Below, in pieces: positions 51,027-59,783 of a stretch of 64,000 nt of DNA. The notes beneath the pieces are model-generated. The model was not told where the DNA came from. It was given only the letters and a program-made list of their open reading frames with translations, and did not search any database. The translations under genes and the position numbers were made by a program. The DNA is from JANQIO01 sp965601975 (GTDB lineage Bacteria > Pseudomonadota > Gammaproteobacteria > Pseudomonadales > Halieaceae): NCBI GenBank assembly GCA_965601975.1, contig OZ271856.1:1798001-1862000 (forward strand). Direction: 5' to 3'. How positions within the stretch are numbered: the stretch's first letter is position 1; each line of letters begins with the position of its first letter.

Positions 51027-51699
51027 CGTCCCCGTCATTACCATCGACGGGCCCTCCGGGGCCGGCAAGGGGACGGTGGCACACATGTTGGCTGCGAAGT
51101 TGGGATGGCACCTGCTGGACTCCGGCTCCCTGTACAGGGTGACCGCCTTTGCCTGCCTCCATGACGGGGTGGGGCTCGAGGATGAAGCCGCGGTGGCGGA
51201 GGTGGCCCGTCACCTGGACGTGCGTTTCGAACAGGACGACAACGGCGAAGTGCTGGTGTTCTACCGGGACGTGGATGCCAGCCGGGCAATACGCACCGAG
51301 GAGGGCGGCCGCGGCGCCTCCACGGTGGGTGCCATGCCGACGGTTCGCGAGGCCCTGCTGCAGCGCCAGCGTGACTTTGCCCGTGCACCCGGCCTGGTGG
51401 CCGACGGCCGCGATATGGGTACCGTGGTTTTCCCCGATGCGCCGCTCAAATTCTTCCTCACGGCGTCCGCCGAGGAGCGCGCCCAGAGGCGCTATAAGCA
51501 GTTGAAAGCAAAGGGAGAAAACGTTAAACTCGCGCGCCTTTTGAGGGATATCGAGGAACGCGACGAGCGCGACAGCTCCCGTTCCGTGTCTCCCTTGTTG
51601 CCCGCCGACGATGCCATTGTCATCGACAGCACGGCAACACCCATCGACGCCGTGTTCGAAAAAGTCATGGCTGACGTGACCGCCCGGTTCGGGATTTGA
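51019..51699 (+). CDS. cmk: Cytidylate kinase
   Basis: 226 residues. P-loop GPSGAGKGTVA (residues about 9-19), the LLDSGSLYRV substrate region, VADGRDMGTVVFPDAPLKFFLTAS and the lid ERDERDSSR. It phosphorylates CMP and dCMP. The ATG at 51019 lies inside the end of aroA. The setting before rpsA is conserved in proteobacteria. Confidence 0.97.
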   Translation: MTDVPVITIDGPSGAGKGTVAHMLAAKLGWHLLDSGSLYRVTAFACLHDGVGLEDEAAVAEVARHLDVRFEQDDNGEVLVFYRDVDASRAIRTEEGGRGASTVGAMPTVREALLQRQRDFARAPGLVADGRDMGTVVFPDAPLKFFLTASAEERAQRRYKQLKAKGENVKLARLLRDIEERDERDSSRSVSPLLPADDAIVIDSTATPIDAVFEKVMADVTARFGI

Positions 51700-51777
51700 C
51701 CAGTAATAGGTCCCGCGCCGGGTTTTGACTAACTGACCCGCGCCAGCTGGTGGCCCGGACCAATACAGGTATATCTA

Positions 51778-53451
51778 ATGAGCGAAAATTTCGCTGAACT
51801 CTTTGAAGAAAGCCTCAAGACCGTCGACATGCAGCCCGGCGCCATCGTTACCGGCGTTGTTATCGACATCGACAACGAGTGGGTCACCGTTCACGCTGGC
51901 CTGAAGTCTGAAGGCATTATCCCCCGCTCTCAATTTGAAGACGCCAGTGGCGAGTGCCAGCTGGCAGTCGGCGACGAAGTCCAGGTCGCGCTGGAAACCG
52001 TGGAAGACGGCTTTGGGGAAACCCGCCTGTCCCGCGAGAAGGCCAAGCGCGCCGAGAGCTGGAAAGAATTGGAAGCTGCCCACGAGGCAGACAAGGTTTG
52101 CAAGGGTGTCATCAACGGCAAGGTCAAGGGTGGCTTTACCGTCGATATCAACGGCATCCGCGCGTTCCTGCCGGGTTCCCTGGTGGACGTACGGCCGGTG
52201 CGCGAAACCGTGCACCTGGAAGGCCAGGAGCTGGAATTCAAGGTCATCAAGCTGGACCAGAAGCGCAATAACGTCGTGGTATCCCGCCGCGCCGTTATGG
52301 AGCAGGCCAACAGCGCCGAGCGCGAAGCCCTGCTGGCGACCCTGCAGGAAGGCATGTCCATCAAGGGCATCGTCAAGAACCTCACCGACTACGGCGCCTT
52401 TGTGGACCTGGGCGGTGTCGACGGCCTGCTGCACATCACCGATATGGCCTGGAAGCGCATCAAGCACCCGAGCGAGATCGTGGAAGTCGGCCAGGAAATC
52501 GACGTCAAGATCCTCAAGTTCGACCGCGAGCGCAACCGCGTGTCCCTGGGCCTGAAGCAGCTGGGCGAAGATCCCTGGGTCGAAATCAAGGGTCGTTACC
52601 CGGAGAACAGCCGGGTCAAGGCCCGCATCACCAACCTCACCGACTACGGCTGCTTCGCCGAGCTGGAAGAGGGCGTGGAAGGCCTGGTGCACGTGTCCGA
52701 GATGGACTGGACCAACAAGAACGTTCACCCGTCCAAGATCGTCCAGCTGGGCGACGAGGTCGAGGTGATGATCCTGGACATCGACGAAGAGCGTCGCCGT
52801 ATCTCCTTAGGCATCAAGCAGTGCCAGCAGAACCCCTGGGACGCGTTTGCTTCAAGCTATGCGAAGGGCGACAAGATCTCCGGGTCCATCAAGTCGATCA
52901 CCGACTTCGGCATCTTCATTGGCCTGGAAGGCAACATCGACGGCCTGGTACACCTGTCCGACATCAGCTGGAACGAAGCCGGCGAGGAAGCGGTTCGCAA
53001 CTACAACAAGGGCGACGAGATCGAGACAGTCATCCTGTCCATCGATCCGGAGCGCGAGCGCATCTCTCTCGGCATCAAGCAGCTGGAAGATGATCCCTTC
53101 AACAACTACGTCGCCCAGAACGATCGCGGCGCCGTGGTGACCGGCAAGATCACCAGCGTTGACGCCAAGGGCGCCACCGTTGAGCTGGCCGAAGACGTTG
53201 AAGGCTACCTGAAGGCTTCCGAGCTGAGCCGCGATCGCGTCGAAGACGCCCGCAATATGCTCAAGGAAGGCGAGCAGGTGGAAGCCAAGATCATCAGCGT
53301 CGACCGCAAGAACCGCGGCCTGTCCCTGTCCATCAAGGCCAAGGACTACGACGATGAGCAGGAAGCCGTTAAGAGCCTGAAGGAGTCTGAGACTGAGGTG
53401 GCTTCACCGGGTACGATTGGTGACCTGATCAAGGAACAAATGAACAAATAG
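51778..53451 (+). CDS. rpsA: 30S ribosomal protein S1
   Basis: 557 residues with six S1 RNA-binding domains (starting at about residues 21, 105, 190, 277, 364 and 450), the usual gammaproteobacterial length. The third to sixth repeats show the K-G-x-V/I-x-x-L-T-D-Y/F-G signature. It brings mRNA to the 30S subunit. The ribosome site is weak (ACAGGTATATCTA), as is typical for rpsA, which is often translated by other leader features and autoregulated. A strong terminator follows. Confidence 0.97.
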   Translation: MSENFAELFEESLKTVDMQPGAIVTGVVIDIDNEWVTVHAGLKSEGIIPRSQFEDASGECQLAVGDEVQVALETVEDGFGETRLSREKAKRAESWKELEAAHEADKVCKGVINGKVKGGFTVDINGIRAFLPGSLVDVRPVRETVHLEGQELEFKVIKLDQKRNNVVVSRRAVMEQANSAEREALLATLQEGMSIKGIVKNLTDYGAFVDLGGVDGLLHITDMAWKRIKHPSEIVEVGQEIDVKILKFDRERNRVSLGLKQLGEDPWVEIKGRYPENSRVKARITNLTDYGCFAELEEGVEGLVHVSEMDWTNKNVHPSKIVQLGDEVEVMILDIDEERRRISLGIKQCQQNPWDAFASSYAKGDKISGSIKSITDFGIFIGLEGNIDGLVHLSDISWNEAGEEAVRNYNKGDEIETVILSIDPERERISLGIKQLEDDPFNNYVAQNDRGAVVTGKITSVDAKGATVELAEDVEGYLKASELSRDRVEDARNMLKEGEQVEAKIISVDRKNRGLSLSIKAKDYDDEQEAVKSLKESETEVASPGTIGDLIKEQMNK

Positions 53452-53471
53452 TTCATGAGCCAAAAGAAAAG

Positions 53472-53497
53472 GGCCCCCAATTGGGGGCCTTTTTTTT
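53472..53497 (+). terminator. Rho-independent terminator after rpsA
   Basis: Perfect palindrome GGCCCCCAATTGGGGGCC followed by eight T residues, 20 bases after the rpsA stop. It ends the gyrA-to-rpsA gene series. Confidence 0.95.
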
Positions 53498-53592
53498 GGT
53501 CTCATTGAAACTCCCCTCCGTAGAACCTCGCTCGATCAAAGGGACGCTGCGCGCCCTTTCTCTCGCTTCAGCCACGGCGCGAACTCTTGTGC

Positions 53593-55839
53593 CTAGAACG
53601 TTATCTCGCGGTGAACGACGGACATGTCGCCGTCGTGGGCGGGTGACGCAATTGTGGGGCGCGATGCGAGCAGCGCGGCGCCCTCGGGCGGTAGCCCGGG
53701 CACCAGGTCCACGAGATGGGCGGACACGGGCTCTGGCGAAGACAGGTGAATCGTGACCTCGACGTCACGAGATTGCACACCCGCAAACGACAGGTAGGTG
53801 GGTTCATCCTCGTCACCTTCGTCCGGCTCGATTTCGACGCGATTCCTGCCGATTTCAAACCACTGTGGGCCGGCTTCCGCCGGCACTACCAGCACCATGC
53901 GCCAGGCCTCCCTGTGGGAGCGCAGGCGCAGCGTGACCAGGCGCCCGGTATCGGTGGGCTCTGTGCTCTCCAGGGTCATCGTCGGAGCCGTCAGGCCGGC
54001 GGGGACTGCTGCAGCCAGCTTGTTCCGGTTGAAGGTCGACCAGGGATACAGCGGCTGCTCGGGCAGGCTGAAATCCGCCGCCGAAGTCATAGCCGGTGGT
54101 ATCTCGCCGGGCGTCTGCAATTGCAGCAGCGCTGTGCCGGCGTCGGCATCCTCGATATAGCGGATGTTCAGGTGCTGAGGTCGGTGTTCGGAGTACAGCG
54201 GCAGTGCAGCCGCGGAGACACCACCGACCAGCAGCGCGACGCCGGCGAGCACCGTGAGGGGCGTCACCAGTGGGCCCCGGGCGAATGCCAGTGCTGCCAG
54301 AATGTAGAGGCCTATCAGGGGCAGGACAGCCAGCACCAGGTGAAAGCCTTGTGTCTGCTCCATCAGGGCCGCGAAGCTGAGCATGGTCGCGGTCACCAGC
54401 AGGGTAGCGACCTGGCACAGGTCTCGCCCAGGGCTTGATTCCGGCAGCCAGGTGGACGCACACAACAGCAGCGCGGCGGGTACCAGCGGCACCAGCAGCG
54501 CCACGGCGGCATCGGGCATCAGTGCCACCAGTGCCACCGCCAGCAGCCACCAGAACCACCAGGCGCCCGACAGCACCACGGCCAGGTCGAGTCGTGATTC
54601 GATTGCGCGGGCCAGCAGCAGGGCGGCCAGGAACATGGCCCCATAAATCATCAGCCGGAACGGCCAGAGATGGGCGGGCCAGCCCACAGTCGTGCCGTTG
54701 ACGGCGTCCACCAGTTGCATGCAGAGCCAGGCCAGGCCGATGCTGGCAACGAGCACCGTAAACGGCAGGACGGTGGCAGAGAACAGGAGCTGTCGCCTGG
54801 AGGCCTGCGAACGCAGGCTGCTTACCAGCAGCAGGCCGGCGCTCAGGACCAGCAGCACCGGGGACAGGCCGGTGGGCCATTGAATCCAGCCGCCAAAGGC
54901 GCCCAGGTAGACCACACCGGTATCCCCGTGTCCGTCCAGGTCGGCCTCCGCGAGATGCCGGGTCATGGGCATCAGGTTCTGGCCGTGATCCTGCACCGTC
55001 CGCGGGTCCAGCATCACGGCGTTGTCGTTGGGTGTGTGGTAGTGGTTGCGCTCCCCCGCGAAGGCGAAATCAAACCCGGGAATCGACGCCGCGGCAGACA
55101 CGGAGAAGTCCGTGTCGTTGGGCATGCGCTTGAAGACCTCATTGGCCACGCTGGAGCCGGAGGGGTGCCGGGCACTGCGCCGGTAGTGTTCCATGAACCA
55201 GGCATTCGGGGTGGCCGTTCTCAGCACCATGCTGCGTCCCCGGGTGCCGCTGCCCTCGACATTCAGCACAAACCCGACCTCGGCGGCGAGTGGATGATGG
55301 CGGAAGAAGGCCTCTGCCCCGTGCAGACCGGTTTCCTCAGCATCCGTGATGATCAGCATAATCGAGTTGCGGGTAGCACCTTCCGCCTTCAGCACTCGCG
55401 CGGTTTCCAGGATCGCCACCACGCCGGCCATATCATCGCCGGCGCCCGGCGCGGCGGGCACCGAATCGTAGTGCGCCATCAATGCGACATACGGCCCCTC
55501 GCGCTCGCCGGGCAGCGTCGCGATGATGTTTTCGACGTAGGCGCAATTGCGCCACTTGTCGCGGCAGCCCCAGGCCCGCTGCTCCTCGTGGGCGATGCCC
55601 TGCTGGTCCAGCCAGGCCTGGATGCGTGTCTTGACGCGGCGGTTCTGCGCCGTCCCCACCGGGTGCGGCACGTTTTCCACCAGTACACGCTCCAGCAGGG
55701 CCATGGCCCTGGCCCCCGAGTACATGTTTTCCGCGGCGGACGCAGGCACCATCTCGGGTGACCGGCCCAACCAGGCGTTGGTGGCGACGCTGAGCAGCGT
55801 GATGAGAATGGCGGTAGGTAGCAGCAGGGCGGTTCTCAC
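53593..55839 (-). CDS. M28 family membrane metallopeptidase
   Basis: 748 residues from the GTG at 55839 (an upstream GTG or TTG is possible). N-terminal signal anchor, then an M28 zinc peptidase domain (residues about 40-310) with the metal ligands in LMAHYDSVP, GAGDDMAGV, ITDAEETGLHG and a late H in NHYHTPNDN. Eight or so membrane segments (about 330-570) and a C-terminal periplasmic domain follow. The layout resembles eukaryotic ER metallopeptidase 1. It is read against the genes on both sides and splits rpsA from ihfB. Confidence 0.88.
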   Translation of the reverse strand: MRTALLLPTAILITLLSVATNAWLGRSPEMVPASAAENMYSGARAMALLERVLVENVPHPVGTAQNRRVKTRIQAWLDQQGIAHEEQRAWGCRDKWRNCAYVENIIATLPGEREGPYVALMAHYDSVPAAPGAGDDMAGVVAILETARVLKAEGATRNSIMLIITDAEETGLHGAEAFFRHHPLAAEVGFVLNVEGSGTRGRSMVLRTATPNAWFMEHYRRSARHPSGSSVANEVFKRMPNDTDFSVSAAASIPGFDFAFAGERNHYHTPNDNAVMLDPRTVQDHGQNLMPMTRHLAEADLDGHGDTGVVYLGAFGGWIQWPTGLSPVLLVLSAGLLLVSSLRSQASRRQLLFSATVLPFTVLVASIGLAWLCMQLVDAVNGTTVGWPAHLWPFRLMIYGAMFLAALLLARAIESRLDLAVVLSGAWWFWWLLAVALVALMPDAAVALLVPLVPAALLLCASTWLPESSPGRDLCQVATLLVTATMLSFAALMEQTQGFHLVLAVLPLIGLYILAALAFARGPLVTPLTVLAGVALLVGGVSAAALPLYSEHRPQHLNIRYIEDADAGTALLQLQTPGEIPPAMTSAADFSLPEQPLYPWSTFNRNKLAAAVPAGLTAPTMTLESTEPTDTGRLVTLRLRSHREAWRMVLVVPAEAGPQWFEIGRNRVEIEPDEGDEDEPTYLSFAGVQSRDVEVTIHLSSPEPVSAHLVDLVPGLPPEGAALLASRPTIASPAHDGDMSVVHREITF

Positions 55840-56020
55840 GACGGTCACTTCCTGTCCTGGCAACAGTCCCGGATGCTATGCCAAGCGCAAGTTAAGCGCA
55901 AAGTGTGTCACAGTCTCCCCAGGAACGGCTTGCACCGCGTGTTCTTTGCAGGCAAAATGTTCAACCCTTTCAATAAGTTATACGCTGTTGCCCGGCGGTA
56001 ATAAGAAGCAAGGAGGCAGC

Positions 56021-56317
56021 ATGACCAAATCGGAGCTCATTGAGCTGATTGCATCCCGGCAGACCCAGCTGTCCGCCAAGGATGTCGAGCTGGCTGTCAA
56101 AACCATTATCGAGCACATGTCCCAGACCCTGTCTGCGGGCGAGCGCATTGAAATTCGCGGCTTCGGCAGCTTTTCGCTGCACTACCGGGAGCCGCGTAAG
56201 GGCCGCAATCCCAAGACGGGTGATGCGGTCCAGCTGACCGGTAAGTACGTGCCCCACTTCAAGCCGGGCAAGGAGCTGCGAGAGCGGGTCAATATGGGCC
56301 TGCAGGCCGGACTGTGA
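56021..56317 (+). CDS. ihfB: Integration host factor subunit beta
   Basis: 98 residues of the HU/IHF family: MTKSELIELIASRQ at the start, EIRGFGSFSLHYREPRKGRNPKTGD with the DNA-intercalating proline arm, and VPHFKPGKELRERVN. With IhfA it bends DNA at specific sites. AAGGAGG lies at an ideal distance before the ATG. It is followed by lapA and pyrF. Confidence 0.97.
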   Translation: MTKSELIELIASRQTQLSAKDVELAVKTIIEHMSQTLSAGERIEIRGFGSFSLHYREPRKGRNPKTGDAVQLTGKYVPHFKPGKELRERVNMGLQAGL

Positions 56318-56342
56318 CGGCGGCTGACGGAAGCCGCCGCTG

Positions 56343-56642
56343 ATGCAGATATTCAGAAAACTCCTCTACTTTCTCATCGCCCTCGCCATGCTGGCGCTGG
56401 GCGCCCTGTTTGCGGTCCAGAATGAAGCGCAGGTGCCGCTGGACCTGCTGGTGGTGGTGCTGCCGGAGCGCTCCGTAGGCCTGTGGGTGCTGCTGGCCTT
56501 CGCCGCCGGCGGCGTGGCGGGGCTGTTGGTCTCCCTGGCCATTATCTGGCGCCTCAGGGCTTCGCTGGCAGTGGCCCGTCGCAAGTTGTCCAAACCCGCG
56601 GCGCCGGCGGCGCCCGCCGAAGCCCCCACAGCGGAGGAGTAA
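56343..56642 (+). CDS. lapA: LapA family protein (DUF1049)
   Basis: 99 residues with two membrane segments (YFLIALAMLALGALFAVQN and VLLAFAAGGVAGLLVSLAI) and a short basic cytoplasmic tail rich in Ala and Pro. LapA helps regulate lipopolysaccharide assembly together with LapB. No lapB gene follows; pyrF comes next, starting in the lapA stop (TAATG). Confidence 0.9.
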   Translation: MQIFRKLLYFLIALAMLALGALFAVQNEAQVPLDLLVVVLPERSVGLWVLLAFAAGGVAGLLVSLAIIWRLRASLAVARRKLSKPAAPAAPAEAPTAEE

Positions 56643-57358
56643 TGGCCGAAGACGCCGGCTCGCCGATCATCGTCGCCCTGGATTTCGCCAGCGTTTCAGA
56701 GGCCATGGAATTCGCCAACCAGCTCGACCCGTCCTTGTGCCGGGTCAAGGTGGGTAAGGAACTCTTTACCCTCGGCGGTCCACAGCTGGTGGAGCAACTA
56801 CACCAGCTGGGCCTGCAGGTCTTCCTCGATCTCAAGTACCACGACATCCCCAATACCGTGGCCGCGGCCGTGCGCGCCAGCGCGGAGCTGGGCGTGTGGA
56901 TGGTCGACCTGCACGTCGGCGGCGGCAGCCGCATGATGCAGGCGGCCCGGGAGGCGCTCGAGGATTTCTCGACACCGCCGCTGCTGATCGGCGTGACCGT
57001 ACTGACGTCCATGTCAGAAGAGGACCTCGCGGAACTCGGCCACAGCGAATCCCCGAAGGAGCGGGTTCTGAAACTCGCCGCCCTGGCCCAGTCCTCGGGG
57101 CTGGACGGCGTGGTCTGCTCCGCCCAGGAATGTGAAGCCCTGCGCCAGCAGTGCGGTGACGACTTCACGCTGGTGACCCCCGGCATCCGCCTGGCGGGAG
57201 ACGACGCCGGCGACCAGCGCCGCGTGGTCACCCCGGTGGATGCTATGCAGGGCGGCAGCAGTTACCTGGTAATAGGCCGCTCCATTACCCGCGCCGAAGA
57301 CCCGGTGGCCACGCTGGTCAGGATTCACTCGGACTTGAGCGTTTCCGGTGTGAAATAG
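56642..57358 (+). CDS. pyrF: Orotidine 5'-phosphate decarboxylase
   Basis: 238 residues, last step of UMP synthesis. Catalytic motif DLKYHDIPNTV (Asp-Lys-x-x-x-Asp), LTSMSEEDL and TPGIRLAGDDAGDQRRVVTP. It is translationally coupled to lapA. A short GGGCC-GTC-GGCCC stem follows the stop. Confidence 0.96.
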   Translation: MAEDAGSPIIVALDFASVSEAMEFANQLDPSLCRVKVGKELFTLGGPQLVEQLHQLGLQVFLDLKYHDIPNTVAAAVRASAELGVWMVDLHVGGGSRMMQAAREALEDFSTPPLLIGVTVLTSMSEEDLAELGHSESPKERVLKLAALAQSSGLDGVVCSAQECEALRQQCGDDFTLVTPGIRLAGDDAGDQRRVVTPVDAMQGGSSYLVIGRSITRAEDPVATLVRIHSDLSVSGVK

Positions 57359-57475
57359 GGCCGTCGGCCCCACCTCTCCCACTACACTGAATCTGGCGGG
57401 CGCGGCAGGATGCCGCCCCGCAGGCCGCCCGCGCGGTCTGGCGGGCACTACCCAGCAGGATAAGGAGATCCAACC

Positions 57476-57787
57476 ATGTCGAAACATCATTCGATCCAGC
57501 ACATCTTTCTCGCGCTGTGCCTTCTGTTCACCGCTGCGTTGCTGCCAGCGGTTTCCCAGGCAGACGAAGTGGCCATGGCCGCCCAGGCGCAAACCGTCAA
57601 CATCAACGAGGCCGATGCCGCGACCCTGGCCCAGCAGCTCACCGGGGTGGGGCAGTCGCGTGCCGAGGCCATCGTGCGATACCGGGACGAGTTCGGCCCG
57701 TTTTTCACCGTGGAAGACCTGCTCCAGGTCAAGGGCATTGGCCCGGCGGTGATCGAGAAGAACCGCGAGCGCATCACATTGGAATGA
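57476..57787 (+). CDS. ComEA-like helix-hairpin-helix protein
   Basis: 103 residues: signal peptide (to about residue 30, LLPAVSQA-D), then the ComEA helix-hairpin-helix region (VNINEADAATLAQQLTGVGQSRAEAIVRYRDEFGPF, then VKGIGPAVIEKNRERI). Such periplasmic proteins bind double-stranded DNA and may serve in DNA uptake. AAGGAGAT precedes the ATG. A terminator follows. Confidence 0.92.
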   Translation: MSKHHSIQHIFLALCLLFTAALLPAVSQADEVAMAAQAQTVNINEADAATLAQQLTGVGQSRAEAIVRYRDEFGPFFTVEDLLQVKGIGPAVIEKNRERITLE

Positions 57788-57810
57788 CCGGGGTCGAGCC
57801 GTATCATGGC

Positions 57811-57836
57811 GGGGGGGCTTCGGCCCCCCCTTCTTT
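57811..57836 (+). terminator. Terminator hairpin after the comEA-like gene
   Basis: Stem of eight G/C pairs (GGGGGGGC and GCCCCCCC) around the stable TTCG loop, followed by TTCTTT. It lies 23 bases after the stop codon. Confidence 0.85.
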
Positions 57837-57855
57837 ATTGGGGACCAGAATTGGA

Positions 57856-58698
57856 ATGAAATGCCTGGTGACAGGGGCGACCGGGTTTATCGGCAGCGAG
57901 CTGGCACGCCATCTCGAACGGCAGGGGCTTGCCGTGGAAACCTGTGGGCGGGAACCGCCCACCGAGGCGCAGCTCCAGGGTGTGCAGGCCCTGTACCACT
58001 GTGCGGGCATTGCCCACCGGGCCGCCAGCGAGGCCGATTACGAGGAACACAATTACCGCGCCAGTCTCGCCCTGGCCGAGCGCGCCGCGGCCGCAGGCGT
58101 GCGCCGCTTCATTTTTCTCTCCAGTGTCAATGCCGCCGAAGCCGGTGATGCGTACGGCTACTGGAAATCGAGAACCGAGCAATCCCTGGTCGATGCGCAT
58201 GCAGGCGCCAGCATGAGTGTCGTAATCGTGCGTCCGGCCCTGGTCTATGGCGCCGGCGCCCGCGCCAACCTGCAGCGCCTGGTGTCGCTGGTTCAGCGCG
58301 GCATGCCGACGCCACCACCGGGTCAGGCCCGCTCGATGATCGGTCTGCCGGATCTCTGCGAGGCGCTGTACCGCCTCACCGAAGTCGACGTGGGACACGG
58401 CCGGGTACTCTGTGCCACCGATGGCCAGTCCTATTCCCTGGCGCGCCTGCACGGGGCGATTGCCCGCGGGCTGGGGCGTGAACCGGGGCCTTCCCGGTTG
58501 CCCGCCTGGAGCTGGCGCCTCGCCTGCCTCGCATTCGATAGCCTGCGGGGCCAGCCGCGCAGTGGACGCACCTTCGAACGCCTGTTTTCGGGCACCGAAT
58601 ATTCCAACCGCGAACTCTGCGAAGCCCTGTCCTGGCAGCCCCGGGATTGTTTCGAAGACCTGGTGCCGGCCATGCTGGCGGCGGAGGGTGCGGCGTGA
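57856..58698 (+). CDS. NAD-dependent sugar epimerase/dehydratase
   Basis: 280 residues of the extended SDR fold: MKCLVTGATGFIGSELARHL, the Y-H-C-A-G-I-A-H strand, catalytic Y-x-x-x-K in YGYWKSR and VIVRPALVYGAGA. It acts on nucleotide sugars for surface polysaccharide. The stop overlaps the next gene. The set epimerase, WecA-like, CapD-like matches the WbpV/WbpL/WbpM group of Pseudomonas O-antigen clusters. Confidence 0.88.
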   Translation: MKCLVTGATGFIGSELARHLERQGLAVETCGREPPTEAQLQGVQALYHCAGIAHRAASEADYEEHNYRASLALAERAAAAGVRRFIFLSSVNAAEAGDAYGYWKSRTEQSLVDAHAGASMSVVIVRPALVYGAGARANLQRLVSLVQRGMPTPPPGQARSMIGLPDLCEALYRLTEVDVGHGRVLCATDGQSYSLARLHGAIARGLGREPGPSRLPAWSWRLACLAFDSLRGQPRSGRTFERLFSGTEYSNRELCEALSWQPRDCFEDLVPAMLAAEGAA

Positions 58699-59687
58699 CG
58701 ATGGCCATTGATACAGCAATAACGATCGCCGTGGCGGTGGCCTTCCTGGTGTCCCTGGCCGGTAACGGAATCTACCTCAAGCTGGCGCGGCGCTGGCAGC
58801 TGCTGGATGTCCCCAATCACCGCAGCGCGCACAGCCAGCCGACGCCGCGGGGCGGTGGTGTCGGCATTTTCGCTGGGCTGGCGGCGGCAATGCTCGCGCT
58901 GGCATGGCTCGGACCCGGCTGGCCGTCACCGTTTCCCGCGCTCACCGGCCTTGCAGCCCTGTTGTTGCTGGCGGGCCTGTGCGACGACCGCTTCAACCTG
59001 CCGGTGGCGCTGCGCCTGGTGCTGTATGCGGGTGCCTGCGCGGCGGGTTTGTGGTTGCTGCTGGAATCAGCGCCCGCCTGGCTGTGGCTGCCGGCGCTAC
59101 TGTACTGCCTGTGGATTCTGAACCTGTTCAATTTCATGGACGGGATCGACGGCATTGCCGCCACCGAGGCGGTTTTTGTGCTGGCGGGCTACGGCCTGCT
59201 GGCGGCCTGGGGCGGGACGGGCGGTGCGTTTTCACTGTACTGCCTGCTGCTGGCCGCGGCCTGCGCGGCCTTCCTGCACTGGAACTGGGCGCCGGCGCGC
59301 ATGTTCATGGGGGATACGGGCAGCATTCCGCTGGGATTCCTGCTGGCACTGCTGTCGCTGGAGGCCAATTTCCGCGGCTACCTGCCCCTCTCTGCCAGTC
59401 TGCTGCTGATGGCGGTGTTCATCGCCGATGCGACCTACACGCTGCTGTGGCGTGCACTGCACGGAGAGAAGATCACCCAGGCCCACAGTCGGCACCTGTA
59501 CCAGCGACTGGCGCGGCACTGGGGCAGTCACAGCCGGGTCGTGTGGGCCATGCTGGCCTACAATTTGTTGTGGCTGCTGCCCCTGGCTGCCAGCGCCTGC
59601 CGGCTGCCGGAATACAGTGTCGGTTGGCTCGCGGCCGGGTATTTGCCGCTGCTGCCCGTGCTTCTGAAAGCGGGCAAATTACCGTGA
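58695..59687 (+). CDS. WecA/WbpL-like glycosyl-1-phosphate transferase
   Basis: 330 residues, membrane enzyme of the MraY/WecA family with about ten membrane segments. Motifs are PNHRSAHSQPTPRGGG, LLAGLCDDR, NLFNFMDGIDGIAA and ARMFMGDTGSIPLGF, including the aspartates that hold magnesium. It transfers a sugar phosphate to undecaprenyl phosphate to start a surface glycan. The GTG at 58695 has GGAGG eight bases upstream; an ATG at 58701 is also possible. Confidence 0.9.
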   Translation: MTMAIDTAITIAVAVAFLVSLAGNGIYLKLARRWQLLDVPNHRSAHSQPTPRGGGVGIFAGLAAAMLALAWLGPGWPSPFPALTGLAALLLLAGLCDDRFNLPVALRLVLYAGACAAGLWLLLESAPAWLWLPALLYCLWILNLFNFMDGIDGIAATEAVFVLAGYGLLAAWGGTGGAFSLYCLLLAAACAAFLHWNWAPARMFMGDTGSIPLGFLLALLSLEANFRGYLPLSASLLLMAVFIADATYTLLWRALHGEKITQAHSRHLYQRLARHWGSHSRVVWAMLAYNLLWLLPLAASACRLPEYSVGWLAAGYLPLLPVLLKAGKLP

Positions 59688-59783
59688 ATTCCGCGGCGGC
59701 GACGGTAAACTAGGGCCTTACGCGGCGGCATGGGGGTGCGCCGCAGACTAACGGGCGCAGGAAGCGCCCCAGGGGAACCCAAT

